From: JAEUIZ01 sp046155605
GTDB lineage: Bacteria; Planctomycetota; Phycisphaerae; Phycisphaerales; UBA1924
Assembly: GCA_046155605.1 (NCBI GenBank)
Contig: JBJXFQ010000136.1
Coordinates: 1-41,738, forward strand
Direction: 5' to 3'
Length of the DNA: 41,738 bases
Shown: piece by piece, positions 10,436 to 18,419 of the stretch
How the letters are laid out: each line of letters starts with the position of its first letter
Numbering within the stretch: the stretch's first letter is position 1
The notes under the pieces: model-generated
Told to the model about the DNA's origin: nothing
The model's input: the letters and a program-made list of their open reading frames with translations, nothing else
The model's database searches: none
Made by a program: the position numbers and the translations under genes

Positions 10436-11621
10436 GGTCGCACAGGATCGCCAGCCCACGCTCCAGCACCGGCTCGGCGACCGCGTAACTCAGCCGGACG
10501 TGCGTGTCGCGCGCCGAGAAAGCCGTCCCCGGCACGACCAGCACGGACCGTGCCTTGGCCGCCTCTTTGAACGCCGACGCCGACATCCCCATCCGCTCCG
10601 GCACCTTGGCGAAGGCATAGAACGCGCCGCCGGGCATCGGCACCTCCGTCACCTCCGACAGCCGCGCGACGACCATGTCCCGCCGATTCTGGTACCGCGC
10701 GATGATCCCGCTCATGTCCACGTCCAGCGCTGCCGTGGCCGCGTGCTGCAGCGGCGTGGGCGCACAGATATACAGATGCTGCTGCACCTTCACCATCTGG
10801 TCGATCAGCCACTTGGGCCCCGCCGCATACCCGAGCCGCCAGCCCGTGAAGCCGTACGTCTTGCCAAATCCACGCACGACCAGGCACCCCTCCCACGCCC
10901 GCGGCCCGCGCCCTGGGCTCGGGCAGCACCTCTGCCGCGCGTCGCCCGCGCGCACCGACGTAAGCGACTCCGAGAACGTGAACTCGTCGTAGATCTCGTC
11001 GCTGATGAGGACCACGCCGCGGCGGAGACACAGATCACGCAGGTCCGCCATCTCCCGCTCGCTGTTGACCACCCCGCACGGGTTGCTCGGGCTGCACACG
11101 ATCACGGCCTTGGTTCGCGGCGTGATGAGCCCCTCGACCCGGGCCGCGGTCATGCGGAAGTCCGGGTAGGTATCGCAGGGCACGGCCCGGCCGCCGGTCA
11201 TCTCGGCCAGGCGCGGATAGAGCACGAAATAGGGATCGGGGATGATGATCTCATCGCCGGGATCGAGGAGGCACATCGCCGCGCAGACGAGCGCGCCCGA
11301 CGTGCCCGAGGTGACCATGAGGCCCGCGCCGCCGGGCGTGCCCGCGCCGCCGCTGCCGATCTCCCAGCCCAGATCAACCGTCAGCCGCCGACCAAGCCGA
11401 TCGAGCAGCGAATCGAGCCCGCGATTGGACGAATAGCCGTTGCGATCATGGCGGATCGCCTCGATCGCCGCGGCCTTCACGGCCTCGTGTACCGGAAAGT
11501 CCGGCTGGCCCAGGGTCAGGTTGATCGGATCGACGACGCCCCGAGCCTCCTCAAAGACGCGGCGGATCACCGATTCCTGGATCGCCCCGGCACGCGCAGC
11601 GAGCAGCCGTTCCAGACTCAC
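10422..11621 (-). CDS. Class I/II PLP-dependent aminotransferase (aspartate aminotransferase-like)
   Basis: The 399-residue enzyme has all fold-type I landmarks. These are the substrate loop LTLGQPDF (36-42), TSGTSGA in the cofactor site, CSPSNPCG with the PLP-contacting Asn180, ISDEIYDEF (Asp208, Tyr211), the Schiff-base lysine Lys254 in GFGKTYGFTGWRLGY, and the substrate-carboxylate Arg376 in THVRLSYA. It belongs to the aspartate/aromatic aminotransferase group; the amino donor cannot be set from sequence alone. A short Arg/Cys-rich insertion (about 222-245, VRAGDARQRCCPSPGRG) separates the DEIY and Lys segments and is unusual. GTG at 11621 follows GGAG by 8 nt. It lies 107 bp downstream of the small basic protein gene on the same strand. 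Confidence 0.9.
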   Translation of the reverse strand: MSLERLLAARAGAIQESVIRRVFEEARGVVDPINLTLGQPDFPVHEAVKAAAIEAIRHDRNGYSSNRGLDSLLDRLGRRLTVDLGWEIGSGGAGTPGGAGLMVTSGTSGALVCAAMCLLDPGDEIIIPDPYFVLYPRLAEMTGGRAVPCDTYPDFRMTAARVEGLITPRTKAVIVCSPSNPCGVVNSEREMADLRDLCLRRGVVLISDEIYDEFTFSESLTSVRAGDARQRCCPSPGRGPRAWEGCLVVRGFGKTYGFTGWRLGYAAGPKWLIDQMVKVQQHLYICAPTPLQHAATAALDVDMSGIIARYQNRRDMVVARLSEVTEVPMPGGAFYAFAKVPERMGMSASAFKEAAKARSVLVVPGTAFSARDTHVRLSYAVAEPVLERGLAILCDLMRR

Positions 11622-11694
11622 GTTTGTGTCTCCGGGCCGACCACTTCCGCCGTGTCACAAGCGACCCGCCTGCGCACGCTCCGCACGGCGAATC

Positions 11695-11715
11695 GCACAG
11701 GCCAGTCGCCTGTGC
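11695..11715 (-). terminator. Hairpin downstream of the small basic protein gene
   Basis: GCACAGG (11695-11701) and CCTGTGC (11709-11715) form a perfect 7-bp stem with a 7-nt loop, starting 13 nt after the stop at 11729. No U-run follows on the minus strand, so termination is only possible, not shown. Confidence 0.35.
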
Positions 11716-11728
11716 CAGCGAAGCACTT

Positions 11729-11890
11729 TTAGGCCTTGGGAACCAGCGTCTTGGGCAGACCCGTCACGCGATCCTTCTTCGCGTCGAACTTCTTGTCTTC
11801 GGTCATCTTGGCGATGCGCTCGCCGCGGGTCATCACGCTGCGCTTCGCCGCCAACTTGCCACCAGCCTTCAGGGATCGATCCAGGCTCAT
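11729..11890 (-). CDS. Small basic protein, PVC-superphylum family (TIGR04137-like)
   Basis: This 53-residue, Lys/Arg-rich protein begins MSLDRSLKAGGKL and contains VMTRGERIAKM and GLPKTLV. That is the order of motifs in the small basic protein family shared by Planctomycetes, Verrucomicrobia and Chlamydiae. Family members are thought to be ribosome- or nucleic-acid-associated, but a function has not been settled as far as I know. GGAGG lies 8 nt before the ATG at 11890. The surrounding longer frame is a shadow of the upstream gene. It follows the SPOR-like gene by 22 nt and is probably the last gene of that transcript. It is a good taxonomic marker for the window. Confidence 0.85.
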   Translation of the reverse strand: MSLDRSLKAGGKLAAKRSVMTRGERIAKMTEDKKFDAKKDRVTGLPKTLVPKA

Positions 11891-11912
11891 TCCGCCATCC
11901 TCCGGCCCACCA

Positions 11913-12854
11913 CTAGGGCGCATACTTCTGCCAGAACGTCTGCGAGAAATCGGTCCCGCCCCGATGGTCCTTCTGCCACGCCTTGCCCAGCCGCCGAACC
12001 TGCTCCACCAGTGCCTGCCGTTCGGACTCCTTCGCGCGAAACTCCTCGCTGGCAAACCCGCGTTGGGCGTAGACCGCGAACTGGGAGCCATTCTTGACCG
12101 GCCTGCCCGACCGATCAACCGCCACGGCGAAGGCCGGGCATCCATTTTCGGTCAGGAACGCCGCCGCCGTGGTCGCCGTCTCCTTGTCCAACTGGCTCGC
12201 CAGCGTCAGGTAGTTGAGCCCCGCCTGCCGCGGGTCCGAGCCCGGCGCGGGCGGCGTGGTTGTCGGCGGAGGGGCCGTCGGTTGCCTCGGCTGCGGCTTG
12301 GCGGCTTCGTTGGGTGTGGAAGTGCGGCCCGGCTGGTCACGTCCGAGAAGATCGGGGTTCACACGGATCGGCGCTTTCTTCAGCGGATCCTGGACCGTTG
12401 GGCTTCCCAACTCGCGAACGGCCTTGGCGTCGGCGAAGGAATAGCCGCGTCGCCACGCCAGCGACCAGATGATGATCGTCAGCCCCAGCACCCCCGCCGC
12501 GGCCAGCAGCGCCCCGCCAGTGGTCATCGTGAACGTCTTCTGAAGCCCAGTCCACACGCCCGACCAATCGGTTGCTGCCTTGGGCTCACGAGTTCTTGGC
12601 TCTCGAACTTGGGCCTCGCGAACCTTCGGCTCGCGGACCTTGGGCTCGTTGACCTTGGCCTCGCGGACCATCGGGGCCATCACCGGCTCGGCCACTCTCG
12701 CCTCGCGCGGCGGCGGCGGCGCGACCACCGGACGCATCACCGGCGCGGCGCTCGCCTCGGGGCGCGGCGAGGATTCGGGGCGCGATGGCGTCTTGGCCAC
12801 CCCGCGGGCGGCACCCATCAACTCAAACAACGCTGGACCACGTCGGCCGGCCAT
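11913..12854 (-). CDS. Single-pass membrane protein with SPOR-like C-terminal domain
   Basis: The 313-residue protein has a charged cytoplasmic region carrying hexapeptide-like repeats of the form (V)REPK / VREAK (about residues 64-95). One transmembrane helix follows (GGALLAAAGVLGLTIIIWSLAW, about 112-133), then a Pro-rich linker with PPPTTTPPAPG (about 185-205), and a C-terminal domain of about 100 residues. The C-terminal part (NYLTLASQ..., AAFLTENGCPAFAV, FAVYAQRGF) resembles a SPOR peptidoglycan-binding domain, but the match is weak. A divisome or envelope role would be expected if it is SPOR. The ATG at 12854 shares one base with the upstream TGA (TGATG), showing translational coupling; the GTG one codon earlier is less likely. 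Confidence 0.6.
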   Translation of the reverse strand: MAGRRGPALFELMGAARGVAKTPSRPESSPRPEASAAPVMRPVVAPPPPREARVAEPVMAPMVREAKVNEPKVREPKVREAQVREPRTREPKAATDWSGVWTGLQKTFTMTTGGALLAAAGVLGLTIIIWSLAWRRGYSFADAKAVRELGSPTVQDPLKKAPIRVNPDLLGRDQPGRTSTPNEAAKPQPRQPTAPPPTTTPPAPGSDPRQAGLNYLTLASQLDKETATTAAAFLTENGCPAFAVAVDRSGRPVKNGSQFAVYAQRGFASEEFRAKESERQALVEQVRRLGKAWQKDHRGGTDFSQTFWQKYAP

Positions 12855-13969
12855 CACGGCATTCTATCGGCGGCGACCGTCCACGACCGTGAACAGGACA
12901 TCCTCACGCCGCGGAAGCGTCCGACGCATGGGGACCTCTTCCTCTTTAGGCCAAAAAGCACCGTAACTGAACCAATGACGCACAAACTCGTTGGCGATGG
13001 TACGGACGACGCGATGCGAAAGCTCATTGCCCCACCAAAACCCGGATGCTCCGACCCCGGAATCCAGAACAAGTCGAGATCGGCACCGGCCGAGATGACT
13101 CCCGCCAACCCCGCCGCACGCCCCTTGAAAAAGCGGGCGTATGACACGGTTGCCGTGCCATGCACCTCCTCCGTCCACTCGCTCCCGCCGCCGGAGAGGT
13201 CGAGCAGCCCCCATGGCGACATTTGATCGGGGTATGACCCGAGCGGGATGTCGTACGCTCCGTTAATTCCAATATCCAGCCCCGCCGACGTCTGCCCCTG
13301 TCCCGGCAGGCCGGTCACGAGCTCCTGGTTGCTCGAGTTCACATAATCCCAGTACCCGCCCTGCCCCGTGCCGTAACGGTTCGGGTCCCAGTACGCCGCT
13401 TTGAGCCACTCGTCGAGCGTCGGGATCCAATATTTCGCGCCCGGAAGATGGGTGTGCTCGTCGGAGAACGTGCCGGGGCCGAGCGGGCCATTGCCCCATG
13501 TCGTGGTGTCATACGCGCCGGTGTCGAGGGCCGCGAGCGTCGGGGCCTTGTCGTTGTGGAGCCAGTTGACATAGCGTGCGGCCTGCCGCCAGGTGATGCC
13601 GATCACTGGCCAATCGCCGGACTGCGCCGAAATGGGAATCCACTGGAAGCCCGGGCCGGGGTAGTTGGGATCGGGGGTGAAGCCGCCATGCACTGCCCAG
13701 AATGAGTACGGGTCGCCCGGAGCGCTGGAATAGGCGTTCAAAAACTCCATCCACTGCGAACTCTTGATCTCGAACTTGGCGATGCGGTAGTCGTAGTTGA
13801 CCGCGCCGCGCCGCCCAAAGAGGCCATTGGGCGTAGGAGCGTGGCCCGGGTTCCCCGCGTCACCGACGGTCACGAAGTCGAAGTCGTAGTTGGGGGGCTG
13901 CGCCCGCGCCGCGTCCACCGCGAATATCACGCAGACGGAAGCCAGTAATGCACGTCGTTTGCTGCTCAT
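12854..13969 (-). CDS. Formylglycine-generating-enzyme-like (SUMF1) secreted protein with VPSP sorting tail
   Basis: The 371-residue protein starts with a signal peptide (MSSKRRALLASVCVIFAVDAARA). It continues with an FGE-sulfatase/SUMF1-like domain, as shown by NYDYRIAKFEIKSSQWMEFLNA, WPVIGITWRQAARYVNWL, WIPTLDEWLKAAYW, MSPWGLLDLSGGGSEWTEE and a SFRIAS end. In the family, some members oxidise a sulfatase cysteine; many bacterial relatives lack the catalytic cysteines and are binding or structural proteins, as seems true here. A VPSP-type sorting tail (SSVPSPTSLCVIG...KRKR) follows, but instead of stopping at the Arg/Lys cluster the frame runs on for about 24 residues. The ATG at 13969 fits AAGG about 8 nt upstream. 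Its stop is fused to the next start. Confidence 0.75.
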   Translation of the reverse strand: MSSKRRALLASVCVIFAVDAARAQPPNYDFDFVTVGDAGNPGHAPTPNGLFGRRGAVNYDYRIAKFEIKSSQWMEFLNAYSSAPGDPYSFWAVHGGFTPDPNYPGPGFQWIPISAQSGDWPVIGITWRQAARYVNWLHNDKAPTLAALDTGAYDTTTWGNGPLGPGTFSDEHTHLPGAKYWIPTLDEWLKAAYWDPNRYGTGQGGYWDYVNSSNQELVTGLPGQGQTSAGLDIGINGAYDIPLGSYPDQMSPWGLLDLSGGGSEWTEEVHGTATVSYARFFKGRAAGLAGVISAGADLDLFWIPGSEHPGFGGAMSFRIASSVPSPTSLCVIGSVTVLFGLKRKRSPCVGRFRGVRMSCSRSWTVAADRMP

Positions 13970-14023
13970 GGGCATCGCCTTTCGCACGCCGCTGTATTCC
14001 TATTCGGTTGAGTCGTAGAAACC

Positions 14024-14040
14024 GGCGAATCGTATTCGCC
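14024..14040. promoter_or_regulatory. 17-bp palindrome in a divergent promoter region
   Basis: GGCGAAT-CGT-ATTCGCC is a perfect inverted repeat with 7-bp arms. It lies between the divergent starts of the FGE-like gene (13969) and the ferredoxin gene (14093), 53 nt from the latter. Position and symmetry suit a dimeric repressor operator; no regulator gene is adjacent. Confidence 0.4.
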
Positions 14041-14077
14041 CTCGGCGAAGTCCCAAATGCCCGTCCCTCCGACCCCG

Positions 14078-14083
14078 TATACT
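14078..14083 (+). promoter_or_regulatory. Candidate -10 element (TATACT) for the NuoI-like gene
   Basis: TATACT ends 9 nt before the ATG at 14093. No Shine-Dalgarno lies between, so the transcript may be leaderless or nearly so. No clear -35 is seen. Confidence 0.5.
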
Positions 14084-14092
14084 TCGCCCCGC

Positions 14093-14638
14093 ATGGCCAT
14101 CCGCGACCAGGACATCCTCCGCGTCGAGACCCCTCCGCTCAACCGCCTCGAGGGGGTCTATCTCCCCGAGGTCTTCCGCGGGTTTGCGACCACGATGCGG
14201 CACTTCTTCACCTCCTTTGGCCAGGGCAAGACCAGCCGCACGATTCAGTATCCCGAGGAGCGCCGCGAGCACTTCACGCCGGAAGAAGGCGGGATCGAGA
14301 GCCGCAACTTCCGCGGGGTGCATCGGCTCAACCGTGACGAGGAAGGCCGCGTCAAGTGCGTCGCCTGCATGATGTGTCCGACGATCTGTCCGGCCCGGTG
14401 CATCCATATTGAGGCCGCCGAGAGCCCCTGGGACGACCGCGAGAAATATCCGAAGAAGTTCGAGATCGACGAGTTGCGGTGCATCTTCTGCGGGATGTGC
14501 GAGGAGGCCTGCCCGGTGGACGCCATCGAACTCACCCCCGAGTACGACGTCGTGGGCCTCTCCCGACAGGAGATGGTCTTTGACAAGGAAAAACTCCTCA
14601 ACGTCTACGACGTGACCATCAACAAGAAGCCGATGTAA
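14093..14638 (+). CDS. nuoI: NuoI-like 2[4Fe-4S] ferredoxin (NADH-quinone oxidoreductase chain I)
   Basis: The 181-residue protein has two classical 4Fe-4S motifs: Cys89-Cys92-Cys95-Cys99 (CVACMMCPTICP) and Cys130-Cys133-Cys136-Cys140 (CIFCGMCEEACP). It also has the family N-terminus FATTMRHFF, TIQYPEER and FRGVHRLNRDEEGRVKCVAC. In complex I, NuoI carries clusters N6a and N6b that pass electrons toward quinone. Length and motif spacing match full NuoI. No other nuo gene is in the window, so this copy is an orphan or complex I genes are scattered in this genome. ATG at 14093 is preferred over the in-frame ATG at 14057, which lies upstream of the likely -10. The phosphoesterase gene follows after 55 nt. 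Confidence 0.88.
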   Translation: MAIRDQDILRVETPPLNRLEGVYLPEVFRGFATTMRHFFTSFGQGKTSRTIQYPEERREHFTPEEGGIESRNFRGVHRLNRDEEGRVKCVACMMCPTICPARCIHIEAAESPWDDREKYPKKFEIDELRCIFCGMCEEACPVDAIELTPEYDVVGLSRQEMVFDKEKLLNVYDVTINKKPM

Positions 14639-14693
14639 CTCCCTCGCTTCCCCGCGGCCAGAGACCCCAGTCCCCGCTCTCCGGAACTCCCCG

Positions 14694-15500
14694 GTGCCCA
14701 CCGCCGTCATCTCCGATATCCACGCCAACGCCTCGGCCCTCAAGACGGTGCTCGAGGACATCGACCGCCGCGGGGTCTCTCGCATCATCTGCCTAGGCGA
14801 CATCGTGGGCTACGGACCCGATCCGCTCGAGTGCGTGGACCTCGTTCGTCAGCGGTGCGCCTGGTCGCTCATGGGCAACCACGACTTCGGGGTGCTCTAC
14901 GAGCCCACGAACTTCAACCCGGGGGCCGAGTCCGCCGCCTTCTGGACGCGCGAGCAGTTTGCCAAAGAGCCCAGTGAGAAACTCCTCTCGGAGCGTTACG
15001 ACTTCCTCGGTCGGCTGCGCGTCCGCGTCGTCGAGACCCCGCCCGGGGCCGCGGTTCCACTGCTGGCAGTCCATGGCTCCCCGCGCCGGCCGATCAATGA
15101 ATACATCTTCCCTGATGACGCGATGAACGGCCCGGACAAGATGCAGGGCATCTTCGAGCGCGTCGACAGAGTCTGCATCGTCGGGCACACCCACGTCCCA
15201 GGCGTTTTCACCAACGAGCCCGACTTCTACCCGCCGTCGGAACTCGGCGACGCCTGCTACCGCTTCATGGAGGGCGAGAAAGCCGTCATCAACGTCGGCT
15301 CCGTCGGGCAACCCCGCGACCTCGATCCCCGCGCCAGTTACGCGATCGTTTACGGCCCCGACGAGGGCGTCCAGAAGACTCCCCTCGGGTACGTCCAGTT
15401 CGTTCGCGTGCCCTACGACATTGATCTGACCGCCAACAAGATCAGGGCCATCCCCGAACTCTCCGATTGGCTCGGCGAGCGGCTCTACGACGGGCGATGA
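14694..15500 (+). CDS. Calcineurin-like metallophosphoesterase
   Basis: The 268-residue enzyme carries the ordered metal-binding blocks of the calcineurin-like superfamily: SDIHAN (Asp8, His10), LGDIVGYGPDP, MGNHDF, VHGSPR and VGHTHVPG. Near the end is NVGSVGQPRD, typical of the YfcE/MJ0936-like group. These enzymes use two divalent metals to cut phosphodiesters or nucleotide phosphates; the substrate is not predictable. The GTG at 14694 starts directly at the first strand; no strong ribosome site is visible. Its stop overlaps the start of the next gene as ATGA (15497-15500), so it is coupled to the hydrolase/ATP-grasp fusion. Confidence 0.88.
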   Translation: MPTAVISDIHANASALKTVLEDIDRRGVSRIICLGDIVGYGPDPLECVDLVRQRCAWSLMGNHDFGVLYEPTNFNPGAESAAFWTREQFAKEPSEKLLSERYDFLGRLRVRVVETPPGAAVPLLAVHGSPRRPINEYIFPDDAMNGPDKMQGIFERVDRVCIVGHTHVPGVFTNEPDFYPPSELGDACYRFMEGEKAVINVGSVGQPRDLDPRASYAIVYGPDEGVQKTPLGYVQFVRVPYDIDLTANKIRAIPELSDWLGERLYDGR

Positions 15501-18235
15501 GCGACGCGCGTTCATGGCAACGATCGTGGTTGCGCTGGTCGGTGTGGCGTTGGTCGGGCTGGCTCGTCTACGCCGGGCTCTTGATTGCGTCGTGGGTGTG
15601 GCAACATGGCCATCCCGTCGCGCCGCGAGAGGCCACAGACTCGGTGGCCCTGCCGGCCATGACCGATCGCGGCTCGACCGACCACCGGATGCCAATCGCG
15701 TATCGATCGTGGCTCACAGGTCGGTCTTGGAACGGCCGCCCAACTCGTCCGCTTCCGGGTACCGATTGGGATACGCCCATCGTCCTGATCCACGGCTCAC
15801 CCGGTGCCGCTGACGATTTCAATCGCCTCGGACCCGCGCTGAAGCGCCTCAACCGCGACGTGATCGCCCTCGACCTCCCCGGCTTCGGGGCTTCCGATCC
15901 CGATCCGCCATCGCTCTCGATCCGCGCGCACGCCCGCGCAGTCATCTCGCTCATGGATTGGCTGGGCTTCTCGCGCGCGCACGTCGTCGGCTGGTCGCTC
16001 GGGGGCGGCGTCGCGCTGAACATCGCCGACCTCGCTCCCGATCGCGTCGCCTCGATCACGCTCATGGCCTCCGTCGCGGATCAATCCACCGAGGGCTCGG
16101 GGTCGTACTACTTTGAGCACCTGAAATACGCCGTCGGCTATGCCGGCTCGACAGCGCTGCGATACCTCACGCCGCATTTCGGTGTGTTCCGCGGCGTTGA
16201 TGTCATGCGTGCCTCGACGCGCAACTTCTGGGACTCGGACATGCGCCCGCTGGCCTCGATCATGCGCGCGCTCACGGCTCCGACGCTCATCTTGCACGGG
16301 CGGCACGATTTCCTGAGCCCCGATCATGCCGCCGAACGCGCGCACGAACTCATCCCCGGCTCGACGCTCGTCATGCTCGACGCGAGCCACTTCATGCCGT
16401 TCCTCCAGCCCGACGAAGCGGCGGAGCACATCGCGCGATTCGTCGCGCGCGCCGAGATCGACCGCGCCGCCGGCCTCACGCCGACTCGGCAACACGCCAA
16501 CCTCGCGCCCCGGCCCGTGCCCGTGCTTGGAGCGCCGGGGCGAGCGCTCGCCGACGCGTTTCATGGTTTGCACTGGCTGCTCCAGTTCCTTTTGCTCGCG
16601 TGGGCGATCCGGAAGTGGGGGCGGCTCTGGATGAGCGTCGCCGCGCTGCTGGTCAGTTTCGGCATCGTCGATATCGGCGTGACTCTGGCGGCAATGCTGG
16701 CGGCACAGGCGTGGGTGTTCGCTTCGGCGTGTCGCGCGGGCGCGCGGCGGCAAAGGGAGGTCATCGCCGGCGAGGGGATCCATGCGCGGCCGATAGCGGC
16801 GTGGCGGTCGCGCGTGCGCACGCATCCGATGTGGCTCGCGTTCGTCTCTCGACTCACGCCGGGACATCAGGAAGCCATCGCGGCGATCGTCGGGCAGACG
16901 CGCCCCGGTCTCCCGGCGCTAGTCTTTCTTCTGCTCGGCGCGGCCCTGGCGTGGTGCTTGTGGGCGCTGTGGTTCGTGCTCGCGTCGTTGCTCCTGGCCG
17001 CGGTGCTCCTCCATCCCACGATCGCGCGGGCGGGGGTGCTGGGCTTCGCGCTCACGCTGCCGGTGGTTGTTGCGGTGCCGCGAGTTGTCCCGTTGCTGCT
17101 CACCAGGCTGGGTCGGCAGCACCTCGGCCGTGCGTTCCGTCGCGCGCGGCATCACGAGTTCTGGCCCTCGTGGACCATGTACTGGCCCATGGCACCGATC
17201 TATACCTATCTCGGGCTGCGCTACGGCCCGATCGTGTTCACCGCCGCCAACCCCGGTATCTCGGGTGGTGGGGGAGTCGTCGGCGAATCCAAGGACGCGA
17301 TTTTGCGCGCGCTGGCGGCCCCGGAGTGCGCGCCGTCGGCGCTCGTGCCGGCCGACCACGATCCCGCGCGCCGGGCCGCGCTCGCCGCCGATCTCGTGGC
17401 CGCGCACGCGGACCTTGGCGGGTATCCGTTGATTGTGAAGCCGGACAGCGGGCATCGCGGGTTCGCGCTCAAACTGGTGCGCGCGCCGCAGGACTTTGTC
17501 GGCTACTTCCAGAACATGAGGAATCCCGCGATCCTCCAGCGCTTCGCGCCCGGGCCTCACGAGTGCGGCATCTTGTGGGCGCGAAACCCCGACGCCCCGC
17601 GCGACGGCCCGGGCCACGGCGCGCGCGCGACCTTGCCACTCGCCGGCTTCATCTTCTCCATCACGCGCAAGCAGTTCCCAATCCTCATCGGAGACGGCGA
17701 GCGGACGCTCGAGTCGCTCATCCTGCGACACCCGCGGTTCTCGTTGCAGGCGAGCGTGTTCCTCGAACGGCTCGCGGCGCGGCGGGAGGAGGTGCTCGCG
17801 GTGGGCGAACGGCTGCGGCTGGGCGAGGCCGGCAATCACTGCCAGGGCACGCTCTTTCTCGACGGGGCGGACCTGATCACGCCGGCGCTGGAGCGGCGGA
17901 TCGATGAGATCGCGTCGGGCTTTCGCGGGCCGCGGGGCGAGCCGCTGGATATCGGGCGCTTCGACGTTCGATACACGACGGACGAGGCGCTGCGCGAGGG
18001 GGGCGGGTTCACGATCGTGGAACTCAACGGGAACACGGGCGAATCGACGAACATCTATGACCCGCGCAGCCGCACGACGTGGGCGATCGCCACGCAGGCG
18101 CGGCAATGGGAACTCATGTATCGGCTCGGGGCGGCGCGCGAGGCGGAAGGGCACATGCCGCTGAAGGTGCTCGACCTGTTCGCACGGCTGTTCCGGCACT
18201 ATCGCACGCGGACGGGGAACGCGCTGGCGGATTGA
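15497..18235 (+). CDS. Alpha/beta-hydrolase, membrane segment and ATP-grasp ligase fusion protein
   Basis: This 912-residue protein joins three parts. Residues 20-36 form a membrane anchor. Residues 90-320 are an alpha/beta hydrolase with oxyanion HGSPG (99-103), nucleophile Ser167 in GWSLGGG, Asp271 in GRHDFLSP and His298 in ASHF. Residues 355-540 contain about five membrane helices in two clusters (about 358-410 and 472-535). Residues 560-880 look like a D-Ala-D-Ala-ligase/carboxylate-amine-ligase ATP-grasp domain: GGYPLIVKPDSGHRG (641-655), QRFAPGPHECGILW, RFDVRYTTDE and the metal-site-like VELNGNTGESTNIYDP (841-856). A membrane-bound acyl/peptide hydrolase plus ligase is implied, but substrates are unknown. 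The ATG at 15497 overlaps the phosphoesterase stop (ATGA), fixing the start. I know of no characterised enzyme with this layout. Confidence 0.8.
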   Translation: MSDARSWQRSWLRWSVWRWSGWLVYAGLLIASWVWQHGHPVAPREATDSVALPAMTDRGSTDHRMPIAYRSWLTGRSWNGRPTRPLPGTDWDTPIVLIHGSPGAADDFNRLGPALKRLNRDVIALDLPGFGASDPDPPSLSIRAHARAVISLMDWLGFSRAHVVGWSLGGGVALNIADLAPDRVASITLMASVADQSTEGSGSYYFEHLKYAVGYAGSTALRYLTPHFGVFRGVDVMRASTRNFWDSDMRPLASIMRALTAPTLILHGRHDFLSPDHAAERAHELIPGSTLVMLDASHFMPFLQPDEAAEHIARFVARAEIDRAAGLTPTRQHANLAPRPVPVLGAPGRALADAFHGLHWLLQFLLLAWAIRKWGRLWMSVAALLVSFGIVDIGVTLAAMLAAQAWVFASACRAGARRQREVIAGEGIHARPIAAWRSRVRTHPMWLAFVSRLTPGHQEAIAAIVGQTRPGLPALVFLLLGAALAWCLWALWFVLASLLLAAVLLHPTIARAGVLGFALTLPVVVAVPRVVPLLLTRLGRQHLGRAFRRARHHEFWPSWTMYWPMAPIYTYLGLRYGPIVFTAANPGISGGGGVVGESKDAILRALAAPECAPSALVPADHDPARRAALAADLVAAHADLGGYPLIVKPDSGHRGFALKLVRAPQDFVGYFQNMRNPAILQRFAPGPHECGILWARNPDAPRDGPGHGARATLPLAGFIFSITRKQFPILIGDGERTLESLILRHPRFSLQASVFLERLAARREEVLAVGERLRLGEAGNHCQGTLFLDGADLITPALERRIDEIASGFRGPRGEPLDIGRFDVRYTTDEALREGGGFTIVELNGNTGESTNIYDPRSRTTWAIATQARQWELMYRLGAAREAEGHMPLKVLDLFARLFRHYRTRTGNALAD

Positions 18236-18277
18236 GTCCGCCCGGCGGATTGAGGCGGGCGGGCGGGCGGACTCAAT
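18231..18277 (+). terminator. Long perfect hairpin after the fusion gene
   Basis: ATTGAGTCCGCCCG (18231-18244) and CGGGCGGACTCAAT (18264-18277) form a perfect 14-bp stem with a 19-nt GC-rich loop. The TGA stop of the fusion gene lies inside the left arm. No U-run follows, but length and position suggest a terminator or mRNA 3-prime stabiliser. It could act on either strand. Confidence 0.6.
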
Positions 18278-18310
18278 CGTTCAAAAACTTGCCGGCAACG
18301 CGGAATTATC

Positions 18311-18339
18311 TTGCAACCTGGGCCCGGTTGTGGTACTAC
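18311..18339 (+). promoter_or_regulatory. Weak promoter candidate upstream of the G10-tract gene
   Basis: TTGCAA (18311-18316) and TACTAC (18334-18339) are spaced by 17 nt, about 80 nt before the ATG at 18420. Both hexamers are poor matches to consensus, so this is only a suggestion. Confidence 0.25.
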
Positions 18340-18419
18340 ATACAGAGCGTGGCGATGTGATCCTGGGTCCGGGGCTTGGCGGCTGTCGCGCTGATGCCCC
18401 ACGATGAAGGGAGATGGCC

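Noticed and set aside
8933..10459. 508-codon open frame opposite the HDOD-GGDEF gene
   Set aside because: The plus strand has a complete two-domain protein with GGEEF; the minus frame has no recognisable motif.
11891..12145. Longer version of the small basic protein
   Set aside because: The extra N-terminus is off-frame sequence of the SPOR-like gene; the family start and GGAGG are at 11890.
18245..18270. G-quadruplex in the hairpin loop after the fusion gene
   Set aside because: The run has only three full GGG tracts flanked by GG, so a stable four-tract quadruplex is not clearly possible; the 14-bp hairpin explains the region better.
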